Source of the DNA: Candidatus Dormiibacterota bacterium
Lineage (GTDB): Bacteria > Chloroflexota > Dormibacteria > Dormibacterales > Dormibacteraceae
Length of the DNA stretch: 30,298 bases
Reading direction: 5' to 3'
NCBI GenBank assembly: GCA_955652585.1
Contig: CATPBF010000061.1
Coordinates: 1-30,298, forward strand
Shown here: piece by piece, positions 6,186 through 14,414 of the stretch
Numbering within the stretch: the first letter of the stretch is position 1
Layout: each line of letters opens with the position of its first letter
Program-made: the position numbers and the translations under genes
The notes under the pieces: generated by a model
Database searches by the model: none
Told to the model about the DNA's origin: nothing
Seen by the model: only the letters and a program-made list of their open reading frames with translations

Positions 6186-7307
6186 ATGAACTGGCGATAT
6201 CAAATCCGTGGTCTTGGCGTGGCCGTCGCGACGCTGTTGGTAGTGGCTGCTTGCGGCTCTTCGGGCGGCGGCGGCGCCGGGGCCTGCACGACCGCGAAGA
6301 CGGCAACCTCAGCGACCGCTTGTGGCGGCATGGACAGCCTCGTCGCCGCCGCGAACGCGGAAGGCAAGCTCAACGTCATTGCACTTCCGCGGGACTGGGC
6401 CAACTACGGCGCGGTCCTCGACGCATTTGCGGCGAAGTACCCCAGCATCAAGATCACATCCGACAACCCGACCGGCAGCAGCCAGGACGAGGTGAACGCG
6501 GTTCAGACGCTCGGCACGAGCAGCCGCGCCCCGGACGTGCTCGACATCGGCATGTCGGTGGCGCTGGCCAACCTCACCCTGTTCGCCCCGTACCAGGTAT
6601 CGACGTGGGGTGACATCCCCACCAACCAGAAAGAAGCGACCGGGCTGTGGTTCCAGGACTACGGCGGCTACATGTCGATCGGCTATGACTCGGCCAAACT
6701 GCCAGCGATCACCTCGATGCAGGACCTGCTCGGCCCCAAGTTCAAGAGCGCGGTCGCTTTGAACGGCGACCCGACCAAAGCCAACGCCGCTCTGAACGGC
6801 GTGATGATGGCCTCGCTCGCGAACGGTGGCACCGTCGATGACGTGAGCAAGGGCGTCGACTTCTTCCACCAGCTGAAGCTCAAAGGCAACTTCGTGCCGG
6901 TCCAGGCGACCACTGCCACGGTCAAGAACGGCACCACCCCGGTCGTCTTCGACTGGGACTACCTGTCCGCCTCGCATGGCACCGACGTCCCAACCTGGAA
7001 GATCTTCGTGCCCGCGGGTGCGGTCCTGCTCGACTACTACGCGCAGGCGGTCAGCAAGACAGCTCCACATCCTGCGGCGGCGCGCTTGTGGGAAGAGTTC
7101 CTCTACTCCGACGCGGGCCAGAACCTGTGGCTCAAGGGTCTCGCGCGACCGGTCCGCATGGTCGCCATGACGACTTCTGGAAAGATCGACGCAGCAGCAG
7201 CCGCAGCCCTGCCGCCCGCGAACGGCACGCCGGTCCGCCTGACCGACGCACAGGCCACGGCGGCGAAGACATACCTCGCGGCCCACTGGGCAACGGCCAT
7301 TTCTTGA
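6186..7307 (+). CDS. ABC transporter substrate-binding lipoprotein (PotD / aminoethylphosphonate-iron type)
   Basis: A 373-residue exported lipoprotein: a short basic N-terminus, a hydrophobic helix, then the lipobox VAAC with Cys23 as lipidation site, and a Gly/Ser-rich linker. The ATG at 6186 follows a GAGAGAGG ribosome site; an upstream ATG in the same frame would add an unlikely tail. The mature part has the type II periplasmic-binding-protein layout (LNVIALPRDWANYGAVLDAF, PDVLDIGMSVAL, GYMSIGYDS) seen in spermidine/putrescine, Fe(III) and 2-aminoethylphosphonate binders. It heads a five-gene operon with two permeases, an ATPase and a phosphoesterase. The ligand is unproven; a phosphorylated or cationic organic compound is a reasonable guess from the neighbours. 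Confidence 0.88.
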   Translation: MNWRYQIRGLGVAVATLLVVAACGSSGGGGAGACTTAKTATSATACGGMDSLVAAANAEGKLNVIALPRDWANYGAVLDAFAAKYPSIKITSDNPTGSSQDEVNAVQTLGTSSRAPDVLDIGMSVALANLTLFAPYQVSTWGDIPTNQKEATGLWFQDYGGYMSIGYDSAKLPAITSMQDLLGPKFKSAVALNGDPTKANAALNGVMMASLANGGTVDDVSKGVDFFHQLKLKGNFVPVQATTATVKNGTTPVVFDWDYLSASHGTDVPTWKIFVPAGAVLLDYYAQAVSKTAPHPAAARLWEEFLYSDAGQNLWLKGLARPVRMVAMTTSGKIDAAAAAALPPANGTPVRLTDAQATAAKTYLAAHWATAIS

Positions 7308-8203
7308 CAGCAGCCGGCAATCCGGCGGTAGCCGGCGTCGGCCGCCCCATCACGGGCGGCCGGCGCCTCTCCCTTACCTGGGTCGGCGCGGTCCCGTTCC
7401 TCGGGTACGTCTCGGTCTTCCTATTTCTACCCACCATCATCATCGCGGCGGGTGCCTTCCTGAGCGACAGCGGGCCGACCCTCTCCAACTTCGGCAACCT
7501 GTCGCGGTCGTACATCGTCAGCGCCACCATCAACAGTCTCATCCTCTCCGGGATTACGGCGGTCCTCGGGGCAGCCCTCGGGGCGGTGCTGTCGTACGCG
7601 ATCGCGACCGGCAACCCGAACGGCGTCCTTCGCCGGGCCGCCGTTTCAGCCTCCGGCGTGCTCGCCCAGTTCGGTGGCGTCACGCTCGCCTTCGCCGCCC
7701 TCGCCAGCATCGGACCGGCAGGCATCGTTTACCTCTGGATGGCCCAGAACAATCTCGATTTCTACTCCAGCGGTACCTGGCTATACGACCTGCGGGGGCT
7801 AGAGGTGGTTTATCTCTACTTCCAGATCCCGCTGATGGTCCTCGTCTTCCTGCCCGCCGTCGACGGCATCAGGCCGCAGTGGCGCGAGGCGACCGAAAGC
7901 CTCGGCGGCAACACCTGGCACTACTGGCGTTACGTCGCGGGTCCGCTGCTCGCTCCTGCGTTCCTCGGTGCGACGCTGCTGCTGTTCGCCAACTCGCTGT
8001 CCGCCTATGCGACCGCCGCCGCGCTGATCAATCAAGGCGGCATCATCCTGCCGCTGCAGATCAGCAACGCGATCACGAGCGAGGTCGGGCTCCACGAACC
8101 GGGCTTCGCCAAAGCCCAGGCGGTGGTGCTGATCGCGATCGTCGGCATCGTCACCGCTCTGTACGCAGTGCTCCAGCGCCGTACTGGGAGGTGGCTGCAG
8201 TGA
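7304..8203 (+). CDS. ABC transporter permease subunit 1
   Basis: A 299-residue inner-membrane protein with about six hydrophobic helices (for example TWVGAVPFLGYVSVFLFL, then the ILSGITAVLGAALGAVLSY helix). The cytoplasmic EAA-like coupling loop reads WREATESLGGNTWHYWRYV. The chosen start is the TTG overlapping the binding-protein stop (TTGA, 7304-7307); the open frame runs further upstream but only in the shadow of the preceding gene. It pairs with the next permease to form the channel of the importer. The end overlaps the second permease by GTGA. Confidence 0.88.
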   Translation: MTAAGNPAVAGVGRPITGGRRLSLTWVGAVPFLGYVSVFLFLPTIIIAAGAFLSDSGPTLSNFGNLSRSYIVSATINSLILSGITAVLGAALGAVLSYAIATGNPNGVLRRAAVSASGVLAQFGGVTLAFAALASIGPAGIVYLWMAQNNLDFYSSGTWLYDLRGLEVVYLYFQIPLMVLVFLPAVDGIRPQWREATESLGGNTWHYWRYVAGPLLAPAFLGATLLLFANSLSAYATAAALINQGGIILPLQISNAITSEVGLHEPGFAKAQAVVLIAIVGIVTALYAVLQRRTGRWLQ

Positions 8204-8994
8204 GCCGGGCGCGAAGGCTCAAGCTCCGGGTCTTTCGGATCGTGACCCTCGTCGTCTTTGGCGCCTTCTTCCTCATCCCGATCTACGCCATGTTCGAGTT
8301 CTCCACGCGCGGAAACGGTGTCGACGCGCCCCGCACGCTCGACAACTGGAAGGCGATCGGGACGTATCCCGACATGGTCGCCGGTATCGTCAACTCGCTC
8401 GAGCTCGCCGCGATCACGTCGGTCGCCACCCTCGTTGTGCTCGTTCCTACGATGGTCTGGGTGCGGCTGCGCTTGCCCAGACTTCGCCGGGTGATCGAGT
8501 TGATCTCCCTGCTCCCGCTGACGATCCCGGCCATCGTGCTGGTGGTCGGCTTCGGGCCGATGTACCTGTGGCTGGGCACAAATTTCAGCGACTCGATCCT
8601 GACCCTGTCATTCGCCTACAGCATCCTGGTGCTCCCCTACGCCTATCGCGCACTTGACGCGGGTCTCGCGGCGATCGACGTCAAGACGCTCTCGGAAGCG
8701 GCGCGAAGCCTGGGCGCGGGCTGGCCGACCGTGATGTGGCGTGTCATCGTGCCCAACATGTCGTCCGCCCTGCTCAACGCCGCCCTGCTGTCGGTGGCCC
8801 TGGTTCTCGGCGAGTACACGATCGCCAACAACCTCCTTTACCCCAACCTGCAGGTGGAGCTCGTGTCGCTCGGCCGCACCAACGCCGGCGTTTCGATCGC
8901 GGTTGCGGTGGCCTCGTTGCTCTTCGCGTTCGTGCTCCTGATCGCGATCTCCTTCTTCGGCAGGCCGCGCCGCATGCGCTCCGAGGTCGCATGA
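8200..8994 (+). CDS. ABC transporter permease subunit 2
   Basis: A 264-residue membrane protein starting at GTG 8200, which overlaps the upstream stop. Hydrophobic helices include IVTLVVFGAFFLIPIYAMF and a strong C-terminal helix ending SFFGRPRRMRSEVA. The EAA coupling motif is clear: SEAARSLGAGWPTVMWRVI followed by VPNM. This is the PotC-like half of a spermidine/AEP-type importer. Its last codon overlaps the ATPase start (ATGA, 8991-8994). Confidence 0.9.
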   Translation: MSRARRLKLRVFRIVTLVVFGAFFLIPIYAMFEFSTRGNGVDAPRTLDNWKAIGTYPDMVAGIVNSLELAAITSVATLVVLVPTMVWVRLRLPRLRRVIELISLLPLTIPAIVLVVGFGPMYLWLGTNFSDSILTLSFAYSILVLPYAYRALDAGLAAIDVKTLSEAARSLGAGWPTVMWRVIVPNMSSALLNAALLSVALVLGEYTIANNLLYPNLQVELVSLGRTNAGVSIAVAVASLLFAFVLLIAISFFGRPRRMRSEVA

Positions 8995-10076
8995 TGTCGA
9001 CCTCACGTTCAGGCGTCGAGGTCCGGCTGGAAGATCTGCGCCGCCGCTACGCGGGAGTTACCGCGCTGGACGGTTTGAGCCTGACGATGGCGCCGGGCGA
9101 GCTCGTCGCCCTGCTGGGACCCTCCGGATGCGGCAAGACCACCGCGCTGAGATTGGTGGCGGGTCTCGAGGAGGCAAACGGCGGGCGAGTCGTCATCGGC
9201 GGAGAGGACGTCACCAATGTGCCCGCCAACAAGCGCGAGATCGGCATGGTGTTCCAGGCGTACTCGCTGTTCCCGCACATGACGGCGATGCAGAACGTGG
9301 CCTTTGGCATGCAGTTGCACGAAGTTGGCACCGAAGAGCGGCGGAAGCGCGCGGGCGAAATGCTCGAGCTGGTCGGACTCTCTGCCCACGCCAACAAGTA
9401 CGCCCACCAGCTCTCGGGCGGCCAGCAGCAGCGTGTTGCCCTGGCACGCGCGCTCGCCATTGAGCCAAAGGTGCTGCTGCTGGATGAGCCGCTTTCAGCC
9501 CTCGACGCCAAGGTGCGCTCTCGACTGCGAGACGAAATCCGCAGGGTGCAGCTAGAGGTCGGGACCACGACCCTGTTCGTCACCCACGACCAGGAGGAGG
9601 CGCTGGCGATCGCCGATCGTGTCGGCGTCATGAATGCGGGCCGGCTGGAACAGCTGGGTCCACCGACCACCATCTACTCGCGGCCGGCCACGCCGTTCGT
9701 TGCGGAGTTCGTCGGTTTGACCAACCGGCTCCCCGGCGTCGTCAAAGGCCGGGAGGTCGAGGTGCGCGGCACCCGCTTGCCCTTGGTGAAACCGGACTCG
9801 ACTGACGGCCCGGCGATAGCCCTGGTCCGGCCCGAGGCCGTGTCGGTGGCGGCCGACGGCGACGTGAGCTCTGGCCCGCTGATCGGCACCGTCATCGCCA
9901 CGGTGTTTCTCGGAGCGACCAGCCGTGTCACGGTCGACCTCGGCGACATCACGGTGCTGGCGCAGCTGCCGACGTCGGACGCGGTGGCGCTAACGGCCGG
10001 CACGCGCGTGAGACTTTCTCTGCGCACGGATCCGGTTCTGATCGCGAGAGACGAAAAAGCCCCGACCGAGGCTTGA
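8991..10076 (+). CDS. ABC transporter ATP-binding protein (PotA-like, with TOBE domain)
   Basis: A 361-residue ATPase with all catalytic motifs intact: Walker A GPSGCGKTT (43-51), Q-loop Gln89, signature LSGGQQQ (141-147), Walker B VLLLDEP (161-167) and the H-loop His199 (VTHDQEEA). Residues from about 240 to 355 form the C-terminal TOBE/OB extension common to polyamine, iron and aminoethylphosphonate importers, including LVRPEAVSVA and a VFLGATSRVTVDLG strand pair. A second ATG one codon downstream is an equally good start. It powers the two permeases encoded just before it, and its stop overlaps the phosphoesterase start. Confidence 0.93.
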   Translation: MMSTSRSGVEVRLEDLRRRYAGVTALDGLSLTMAPGELVALLGPSGCGKTTALRLVAGLEEANGGRVVIGGEDVTNVPANKREIGMVFQAYSLFPHMTAMQNVAFGMQLHEVGTEERRKRAGEMLELVGLSAHANKYAHQLSGGQQQRVALARALAIEPKVLLLDEPLSALDAKVRSRLRDEIRRVQLEVGTTTLFVTHDQEEALAIADRVGVMNAGRLEQLGPPTTIYSRPATPFVAEFVGLTNRLPGVVKGREVEVRGTRLPLVKPDSTDGPAIALVRPEAVSVAADGDVSSGPLIGTVIATVFLGATSRVTVDLGDITVLAQLPTSDAVALTAGTRVRLSLRTDPVLIARDEKAPTEA

Positions 10077-11656
10077 CGGACCTTCCGGTTCTGAGTCACC
10101 AGCGCCGGCTGGTGGCGGGTCGTGTTCTGCGAGCCGGTTCGCGAGCTCCCTACCGGGCGGTCGTGACAGCAGAAGGCGAGACGCACCAGGTCCGACATGA
10201 TCTTGAGGGCTCATCGGCCGAGCAACGCGTGCACGTCGGTGAGGCCCTGGCTTGCATCGCCCACCTGACCGACCTCCATGTGACGGATGTGCAGTCGCCG
10301 GCGCGATTCGAGTTCATCAATCGCGAATATGCCGACCCGCGCTTTCGCGAGATGCTCCCGATGCACCGGCCACAGGAGGCATTGAACGCGCACGCGATCG
10401 CCGCCATGGTCCGCGCGGTGAACGCGATCGGGAGTGCGCCCATCATCGGTAAACCAATCGAGCTCGCGATCATGTCGGGGGACGCTGTCGATAACGCGCA
10501 GTGGAACGAGCTCGTGACGTTCGCGGCGCTGCTCGACGGAGGCCAGGTCCGAGCCGACTCGGGCGGCGAGCGCTACGAAGGCGTCCAGTCGCCGGGTTGG
10601 CCGGACGATTTCTTCTGGAAGCCCGACGGTGCGATCAAGGGTGAGGACCTGATGAGCTCGGCGTACGGATTTCCACATCTCCCGGGCTTGCTGGAGCGCG
10701 CTCTTGGTGCGTTTCAATCAGCCGGGCTGCGCATGCCCTGGCTGGGCTGCCACGGCAACCACGAAGAGGTGGCCCACGGCGTCGGCATCGTGACGCCGGC
10801 GCTGGCCGCGGCGATGGTCGGATTTCACAAGCCGATCGGCCTTCCGGACGGTCTGGATCGCGATACCGTGATCGAGACCTTCGTCCGCCGGCCGGAGGCG
10901 TTCATGGCAGGTCCCGACCTGCCGGTCACGCCGGATGGTGACCGGCGCCCGTTCACGCGCAAAGACTTCCTCGAAGCCCACTTCGGCAACGGCGCTCGGC
11001 CGGATGTCCACGGCTTCACTGCCGCCAATCGCGATGAGGGCACGGCGTACTACGTCCACGACACACCGGCCGTGCGATTTGTAGTCCTGGACACGGTCTG
11101 CATCGCCGGCGGTGCAGACGGATGCATCGACGAAGACCAGGTGGGGTGGCTCGAGCGGCGATTGCAAGATGCTGGAGATCGGCCTGTTGTGATCACCTCA
11201 CACCACACGCTCGACACGTTGGGCAACAAGCGGAGGGCCGGCGGGTCGCGATCCATCGACCCAAGCCACCTGCTCGATGTCGTGCATGCGGCGGGCAACG
11301 TGGTGCTGTGGCTCAACGGCCACATCCACGGCAACGCGATCAGGCCGCGTCCCGACCATCACCGCGCCGGCCGGGGATTTTGGGAGGTGACGACCTCCTC
11401 TTTGGTCGACTGGCCATGCCAGGCGCGCCTGGTCGAGCTGTTCGACGCGGGAGACGGTCTCCTGGCCATCGCCTGCACGATGGTCGACCACGATGGCCCC
11501 GCTGACCCCTCGGGCGCCGTCGAGCCAGAGCAGATGGCGGCGCTGCATCGCGAGCTGGCGGGCAATTCGCCCATCGCCGGCTTCGACTCCGGCCGGGCCG
11601 GCACGCCGCTCGACCGCAACGTGATCCTGCCCGTGCGCTGGCGGCCGAGCGGCTGA
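10073..11656 (+). CDS. Metallophosphoesterase with long inserts (TIGR03767/PPA1498-like)
   Basis: A 527-residue calcineurin-like phosphoesterase. The metal and catalytic motifs are in order but widely spaced: HLTDLHV (Asp67, His69), SGD (Asp137), GCHGNHEE (228-231 GNHE), SHHT (His377/378) and NGHIHGN (His417, His419). The long inserts between motifs recall a small actinobacterial family of about this length. The TTG start overlaps the ATPase stop (TTGA), so it is translated together with the importer. No signal peptide is present, so it probably acts in the cytoplasm on the imported compound. This suggests a phosphomonoester or diester substrate, but the exact molecule is not shown by sequence. 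Confidence 0.85.
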   Translation: MTDLPVLSHQRRLVAGRVLRAGSRAPYRAVVTAEGETHQVRHDLEGSSAEQRVHVGEALACIAHLTDLHVTDVQSPARFEFINREYADPRFREMLPMHRPQEALNAHAIAAMVRAVNAIGSAPIIGKPIELAIMSGDAVDNAQWNELVTFAALLDGGQVRADSGGERYEGVQSPGWPDDFFWKPDGAIKGEDLMSSAYGFPHLPGLLERALGAFQSAGLRMPWLGCHGNHEEVAHGVGIVTPALAAAMVGFHKPIGLPDGLDRDTVIETFVRRPEAFMAGPDLPVTPDGDRRPFTRKDFLEAHFGNGARPDVHGFTAANRDEGTAYYVHDTPAVRFVVLDTVCIAGGADGCIDEDQVGWLERRLQDAGDRPVVITSHHTLDTLGNKRRAGGSRSIDPSHLLDVVHAAGNVVLWLNGHIHGNAIRPRPDHHRAGRGFWEVTTSSLVDWPCQARLVELFDAGDGLLAIACTMVDHDGPADPSGAVEPEQMAALHRELAGNSPIAGFDSGRAGTPLDRNVILPVRWRPSG

Positions 11657-11680
11657 CGTGCTTCACGCCCCACTCCCCAA

Positions 11681-11703
11681 CCCTCTCCCCTTCGGGGAGA
11701 GGG
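11681..11703. repeat. 10-bp perfect hairpin, extragenic palindrome
   Basis: CCCTCTCCCC (11681-11690) and GGGGAGAGGG (11694-11703) form a perfect 10-bp stem around a TTC loop, with CACT/AGTG pairs possible further out (11671-11674 and 11704-11707). It sits just after the phosphoesterase stop. There is no T-run after it, so a classical intrinsic terminator is not supported. It resembles the CCCTCTCCCC...GGGGAGAGGG palindromes that are repeated between genes in many GC-rich genomes. Confidence 0.6.
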
Positions 11704-11709
11704 AGTGCG

Positions 11710-11738
11710 TTGCGCAGAGCGCGACAGTACCGTATAGT
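11710..11738 (+). promoter_or_regulatory. Sigma70-type promoter for metF-fhs
   Basis: TTGCGC (11710-11715) and TATAGT (11733-11738) are separated by 17 bases. The -10 box matches the consensus at five of six positions and the -35 at three. Transcription would begin near 11745, giving a leader of about 12 bases before the GTG at 11757. The -35 lies in GTTGCGCA, an 8-mer also present twice in the corrinoid/IclR control region, so co-regulation is possible. Confidence 0.55.
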
Positions 11739-11756
11739 GCGACATCGAGGGCAAAT

Positions 11757-12671
11757 GTGGTGAGCGGGCGCGATCGTTCAGGTCCGGGGGCTCCAGCGCG
11801 ACTGCTTGGTCGCATCGGTCTGACCGATGAAACCAGCCGCCAGGGCCTGATCGCCTTTCTGCAATCACCTCGCTACGAAGTGCTTCCGACCGAAGGCGTC
11901 GAGGCGCTTGTCGTGGCCCACGTGCCGAAAGAGGTCACCGTCACGATCACCGCCTCGCCACGCCGGGGCATCGACGCCACCATCTCGCTGGCAGAAAGCC
12001 TCGCGAAGCACGGCTACCAGGTCGTCCCGCATATATCCGCACGCTTGATCCGAGACCACGCGCACCTGAAAGAGGTGCTGGCCAGGGTCGCCGCCCTCGG
12101 CCGGCGCGAGGTTTTCGTCGTTGCGGGCGATGCCAAGGAGCCGGCCGGGGATTTCCCGGACTCTGTGTCGTTGCTCGAGGCGATCAGCGCCGAGCCGCAC
12201 GGCCTTCGCGAGATCGGCATCACCGGCTATCCGGAACGGCACAGCTTCATCGAAGACGACCTCACGATCCAGGCGATGTGGGACAAGCGCCGCCTCGCCA
12301 CCTATATCGTCAGCAATCTCTGCTTCGACCCGAGGACGGTGAAGAAGTGGGTCGTGCGCGTCCGGCGGCGCGGCGTGCAGCTGCCCATTCATGTGGGCCT
12401 GGCCGGCGTGGCGGACCCAGCCAAGCTTCTGCGCGTCTCCACCCGCATCGGTCTCGCCGACTCGACGCGTTTCCTGCGCGGCCACTCCAACTGGTTCATG
12501 CGCATGGTCCAGCCTGGCGGGTATGACCCGGAGCGATTCGCGAGTGGATTGCTGCCGGATCTGGCTGCGCCCGAGCGCAAGGTCGCGGGGCTGCATTTCT
12601 TCACCTTCAACGAGATCGAGGCCACCGAGCGCTGGCGCCAGGAGACGCTGGCGCGGCTGCGGGCCGCCTGA
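11757..12671 (+). CDS. metF: Methylenetetrahydrofolate reductase (MetF-like)
   Basis: A 304-residue MTHFR-family barrel. Recognisable blocks are the opening YEVLPTEGVEAL, the VTVTITASPRRGID strand, the GYQVVPHISARLI strand, VFVVAGDAKEPAGDF, and a C-terminal HFFTFNEIEAT. It interconverts methylene-THF and methyl-THF using flavin. Here it would oxidise methyl-THF made by the corrinoid methyltransferase. The open frame extends to 11658 but there it translates a palindromic repeat; the GTG at 11757 (or GTG 11760) lies after a promoter and a GAGGG ribosome site and is preferred. fhs follows after 14 bases. Confidence 0.85.
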   Translation: MVSGRDRSGPGAPARLLGRIGLTDETSRQGLIAFLQSPRYEVLPTEGVEALVVAHVPKEVTVTITASPRRGIDATISLAESLAKHGYQVVPHISARLIRDHAHLKEVLARVAALGRREVFVVAGDAKEPAGDFPDSVSLLEAISAEPHGLREIGITGYPERHSFIEDDLTIQAMWDKRRLATYIVSNLCFDPRTVKKWVVRVRRRGVQLPIHVGLAGVADPAKLLRVSTRIGLADSTRFLRGHSNWFMRMVQPGGYDPERFASGLLPDLAAPERKVAGLHFFTFNEIEATERWRQETLARLRAA

Positions 12672-12685
12672 AAAGGAGGGGAGCC

Positions 12686-14386
12686 TTGGCTGTCACATTC
12701 CCAACTGACCTCGACATTGCGCGCCGGGCGCGTCTCTTGCCGATGCCGGAGATTGCGGCCAAGATGGGCATCGGTCCGCATCTTCTCGAGCCGTACGGCT
12801 ACGACGTGGCCAAGATCCGGCTCGATGCGATCGACGAGCTGGCGGACCGGCCGAAGGCGAAGTACGTCGTGGTCTCTGCGATCACGCCGACGCCGCTTGG
12901 CGAAGGCAAGACGACGACCACCGTCGGCTTGGGCCAGGCGCTGTCGTACATCGGCAAGCATGCAACGGTGGCCATCCGCCAGCCGTCCATGGGCCCGACC
13001 TTCGGCATCAAGGGCGGCGCCGCGGGCGGCGGTTATAGCCAGGTCGTGCCGATGGAGCGGTTGAATCTGCACCTCACGGGCGACACACACGCCATCACCG
13101 CGGCCCACAACCTGCTCGCGGCGATGATCGACAACCAGATCCATCACCACGAGGCGCTCGTCGACCGAGACAGCGTCACGTGGCGACGCGTGCTCGACGT
13201 GAGCGATCGGGTTCTGCGCAACGTCATCGTCGGCCTGGGCACGCGCGAGGACGGAGTGATTCGTGCCACCGGCTTCGACATCACCGCCGCGTCCGAGGTG
13301 ATGACGGTGCTTGCCCTGACCACATCGTTGCGCGACATGCGCCAGCGTCTCGGCCGGATCGTGATCGGCAACACCACCCATGGCAAGCCGATCACCGCCG
13401 AGGATATCTTCGCGGCCGGAGCCATGACGGTCATCCTTCGGGACGCCATCAAGCCCAACCTCATGCAAACGCTCGAGAACACGCCGGTGCTCGTGCATGC
13501 GGGCCCGTTCGGCCATATCGCCACCGGCAACTCGTCCGTGATCGCGGACCTGATCGGCATCCACTGTGGAGAGTTCCTCGTCACCGAGGCCGGCTTTGCG
13601 GCTGACATGGGCGCCGAGCGCTTCTTCAACATCAAGTGCCGTGTGTCAGGGCTGATCCCCGACGCGGCCGTGGTGGTGGCCACCGTGAGGGCCCTCAAGG
13701 TTCACTCTGGCCGGTTCAAAGTGGTGGCCGGCAAAGCGCTACCGCCGGAGATGGTCAAGGAAAACCCAGACGATGTGTGGGCGGGCGCCGACAACCTGCG
13801 CAAGCAGGTCGAGAACATGCGCATACATGGCGTGACGCCGGTGGTCGCCATCAATGCGTTCCCGACCGACCACCCGTCCGAGCAGGCAGCGATCCGCGAG
13901 ATCGCAGAGGAAATCGGGGTTCGATCGGCTGTGTGCACCAACTTCGCGGATGGGGGCCGGGGCGCCACCGACCTGGCCGAGGCGGTCGCGGAGGCCGCCG
14001 CCGAACCCAGCACGTTCCGCTTCCTCTACCCGCTGGAGGCGACTCTCCGCGAGAAGATCGAGACGATCGCGACCAAGGTCTACGGGGCCGACGGAGTCGA
14101 CTATTACCCGCCGGCGGCCGAGCAGCTCGACTCGTTCGAGCGCAACGGCTTCGGCAAGCTCTGTGTCTGCATCGCCAAGACGCACCTCTCGATCTCCTCC
14201 GACCCCAAGCTCAAGGGCGCCCCCAAAGGCTGGAGGCTGCCCGTGCGGGAAGTCCGGGCGTCGGTGGGCGCGGGCTTCGTCTACCCGATCTGCGGCGACA
14301 TGCGCACCATGCCGGGCCTTCCCTCGCAGCCCAATGCCATCCGGATCGACATCGACGATCGCGGAGAGATCGTCGGACTTTCCTAG
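12686..14386 (+). CDS. fhs: Formate--tetrahydrofolate ligase
   Basis: A 566-residue enzyme beginning at TTG after a strong AAAAGGAGGG site. The nucleotide-binding loop TPLGEGKTTT (from residue 69), the RQPSMGPTFGIKGGAAGGG block (about 98-116) and the LTGDTHAITAAHNL block are canonical, and the length is typical. It couples formate + ATP + THF to 10-formyl-THF; in a demethylating pathway it would run in reverse, giving formate and ATP. It is co-transcribed with metF. The C-terminus ends GEIVGLS and is followed, after the stop and in another frame, by a near-copy GEKGDIVGLS, suggesting a partial duplication of the gene's end. Confidence 0.97.
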   Translation: MAVTFPTDLDIARRARLLPMPEIAAKMGIGPHLLEPYGYDVAKIRLDAIDELADRPKAKYVVVSAITPTPLGEGKTTTTVGLGQALSYIGKHATVAIRQPSMGPTFGIKGGAAGGGYSQVVPMERLNLHLTGDTHAITAAHNLLAAMIDNQIHHHEALVDRDSVTWRRVLDVSDRVLRNVIVGLGTREDGVIRATGFDITAASEVMTVLALTTSLRDMRQRLGRIVIGNTTHGKPITAEDIFAAGAMTVILRDAIKPNLMQTLENTPVLVHAGPFGHIATGNSSVIADLIGIHCGEFLVTEAGFAADMGAERFFNIKCRVSGLIPDAAVVVATVRALKVHSGRFKVVAGKALPPEMVKENPDDVWAGADNLRKQVENMRIHGVTPVVAINAFPTDHPSEQAAIREIAEEIGVRSAVCTNFADGGRGATDLAEAVAEAAAEPSTFRFLYPLEATLREKIETIATKVYGADGVDYYPPAAEQLDSFERNGFGKLCVCIAKTHLSISSDPKLKGAPKGWRLPVREVRASVGAGFVYPICGDMRTMPGLPSQPNAIRIDIDDRGEIVGLS

Positions 14387-14414
14387 GCGAGAAGGGCGAC
14401 ATCGTCGGCCTCTC

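Noticed and set aside
11681..11703. Rho-independent terminator after the phosphoesterase
   Set aside because: The stem is strong but no T-run follows on either side, so it is listed as a palindromic repeat.
11658..11756. N-terminal extension of MetF
   Set aside because: It translates a palindromic repeat and the promoter; family similarity begins well after the GTG at 11757.
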